Origin: T1Sed10-7 sp041685505
Lineage (GTDB): Bacteria > Actinomycetota > Nitriliruptoria > Nitriliruptorales > Nitriliruptoraceae
NCBI GenBank assembly: GCA_041685505.1
Contig: JAWLFQ010000121.1
Location: 1-5,277, forward strand
DNA: 5,277 nucleotides
Reading direction: 5' to 3'
The position numbers and the translations under genes were made by a program. Positions 5,207 through 5,277 of the stretch are shown piece after piece; the first letter of the stretch is position 1; each line of letters opens with the position of its first letter. The notes below the pieces were generated by a model that worked only from the letters and a program-made list of their open reading frames with translations, was not told where the DNA came from and ran no database searches.

Positions 5207-5277
5207 GCGGATGTAGCTCAGTTGGCTAGAGCGCCACCTTGCCAAGGTGGAGGTCGCGGGTTCGAATCCCGTCATCC
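5207..5277 (+). tRNA. tRNA-Gly (anticodon GCC), 3' end cut by the window
   Basis: The cloverleaf folds by eye. The acceptor 5' strand is GCGGATG (5207-5213). The D arm is GCTC/GAGC (5216-5219 / 5229-5232). The anticodon stem CCACC/GGTGG encloses the loop TTGCCAA, with GCC at 5241-5243. The variable loop is AGGTC. The T arm is GCGGG/CCCGT around TTCGAAT, with one G-U pair at the base. The 3' acceptor strand reads CATCC at the window edge, so the expected last GC pair partners and the discriminator base lie outside. Anticodon GCC reads GGC and GGT glycine codons, abundant in this GC-rich genome. The gene appears intact apart from the artificial cut. Confidence 0.96.

Noticed and set aside
4967..5275. 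Minus-strand frame beginning MTGFEPATSTLARWR
   Set aside because: It starts inside the antisense of tRNA-Gly. Peptides of the type GFEPAT...LSYIR are a well-known artefact of translating tRNA genes backwards, and the rest is antisense to dut.
5207..5277. tRNA-Gly as an integration (att) site for a mobile element
   Set aside because: The window ends inside the tRNA and shows no integrase, duplicated tRNA end or compositional change, so nothing here supports it.

Overview
The window is very GC-rich, gene-dense and strongly biased to G/C at third codon positions. It has GTG starts with strong Shine-Dalgarno sequences and gene families typical of Actinomycetota: a DUF559-type nuclease end, an actinobacterial-style class I photolyase, and a WS/DGAT acyltransferase with a long basic linker. 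I infer a high-GC actinobacterium, possibly a deep-branching lineage such as Nitriliruptoria. The phylum is reasonably likely; the class is a guess.

Layout, all on the + strand: (1) bases 1-144, the last 47 codons of a DUF559-like protein. (2) 145-423, a 279-bp intergenic region with a degenerate 10-bp tandem repeat built around GATCG and a strong Shine-Dalgarno followed by a tiny Arg-rich reading frame. (3) 424-1827, phr, a complete deoxyribodipyrimidine photolyase. (4) 1962-2726, a short-chain dehydrogenase closely resembling the HSD17B10 (3-hydroxyacyl-CoA dehydrogenase type 2) group. (5) 2727-2927, a 201-bp gap with a possible promoter and two GC-rich hairpins just before the next ribosome binding site. 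(6) 2928-4544, a wax ester synthase/diacylglycerol acyltransferase. (7) 4648-5130, dut, a dUTPase with all five family motifs. (8) A promoter-like element, then tRNA-Gly(GCC), cut by the window edge just before its last acceptor bases.

The genes fall into two themes. Photolyase and dUTPase protect DNA: one reverses UV dimers, the other keeps uracil out of DNA. The dehydrogenase and the WS/DGAT enzyme belong to acyl-CoA metabolism: one oxidises 3-hydroxyacyl-CoA, the other stores acyl groups as neutral lipid. Gaps of 103-201 bp separate the complete genes and no coding regions overlap, so they are probably independent or loosely coupled units, not one tight operon. I found no mobile element, CRISPR array or new multi-gene system. 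The points most worth a second look are the 10-bp repeat upstream of phr and the structured leader of the WS/DGAT gene.
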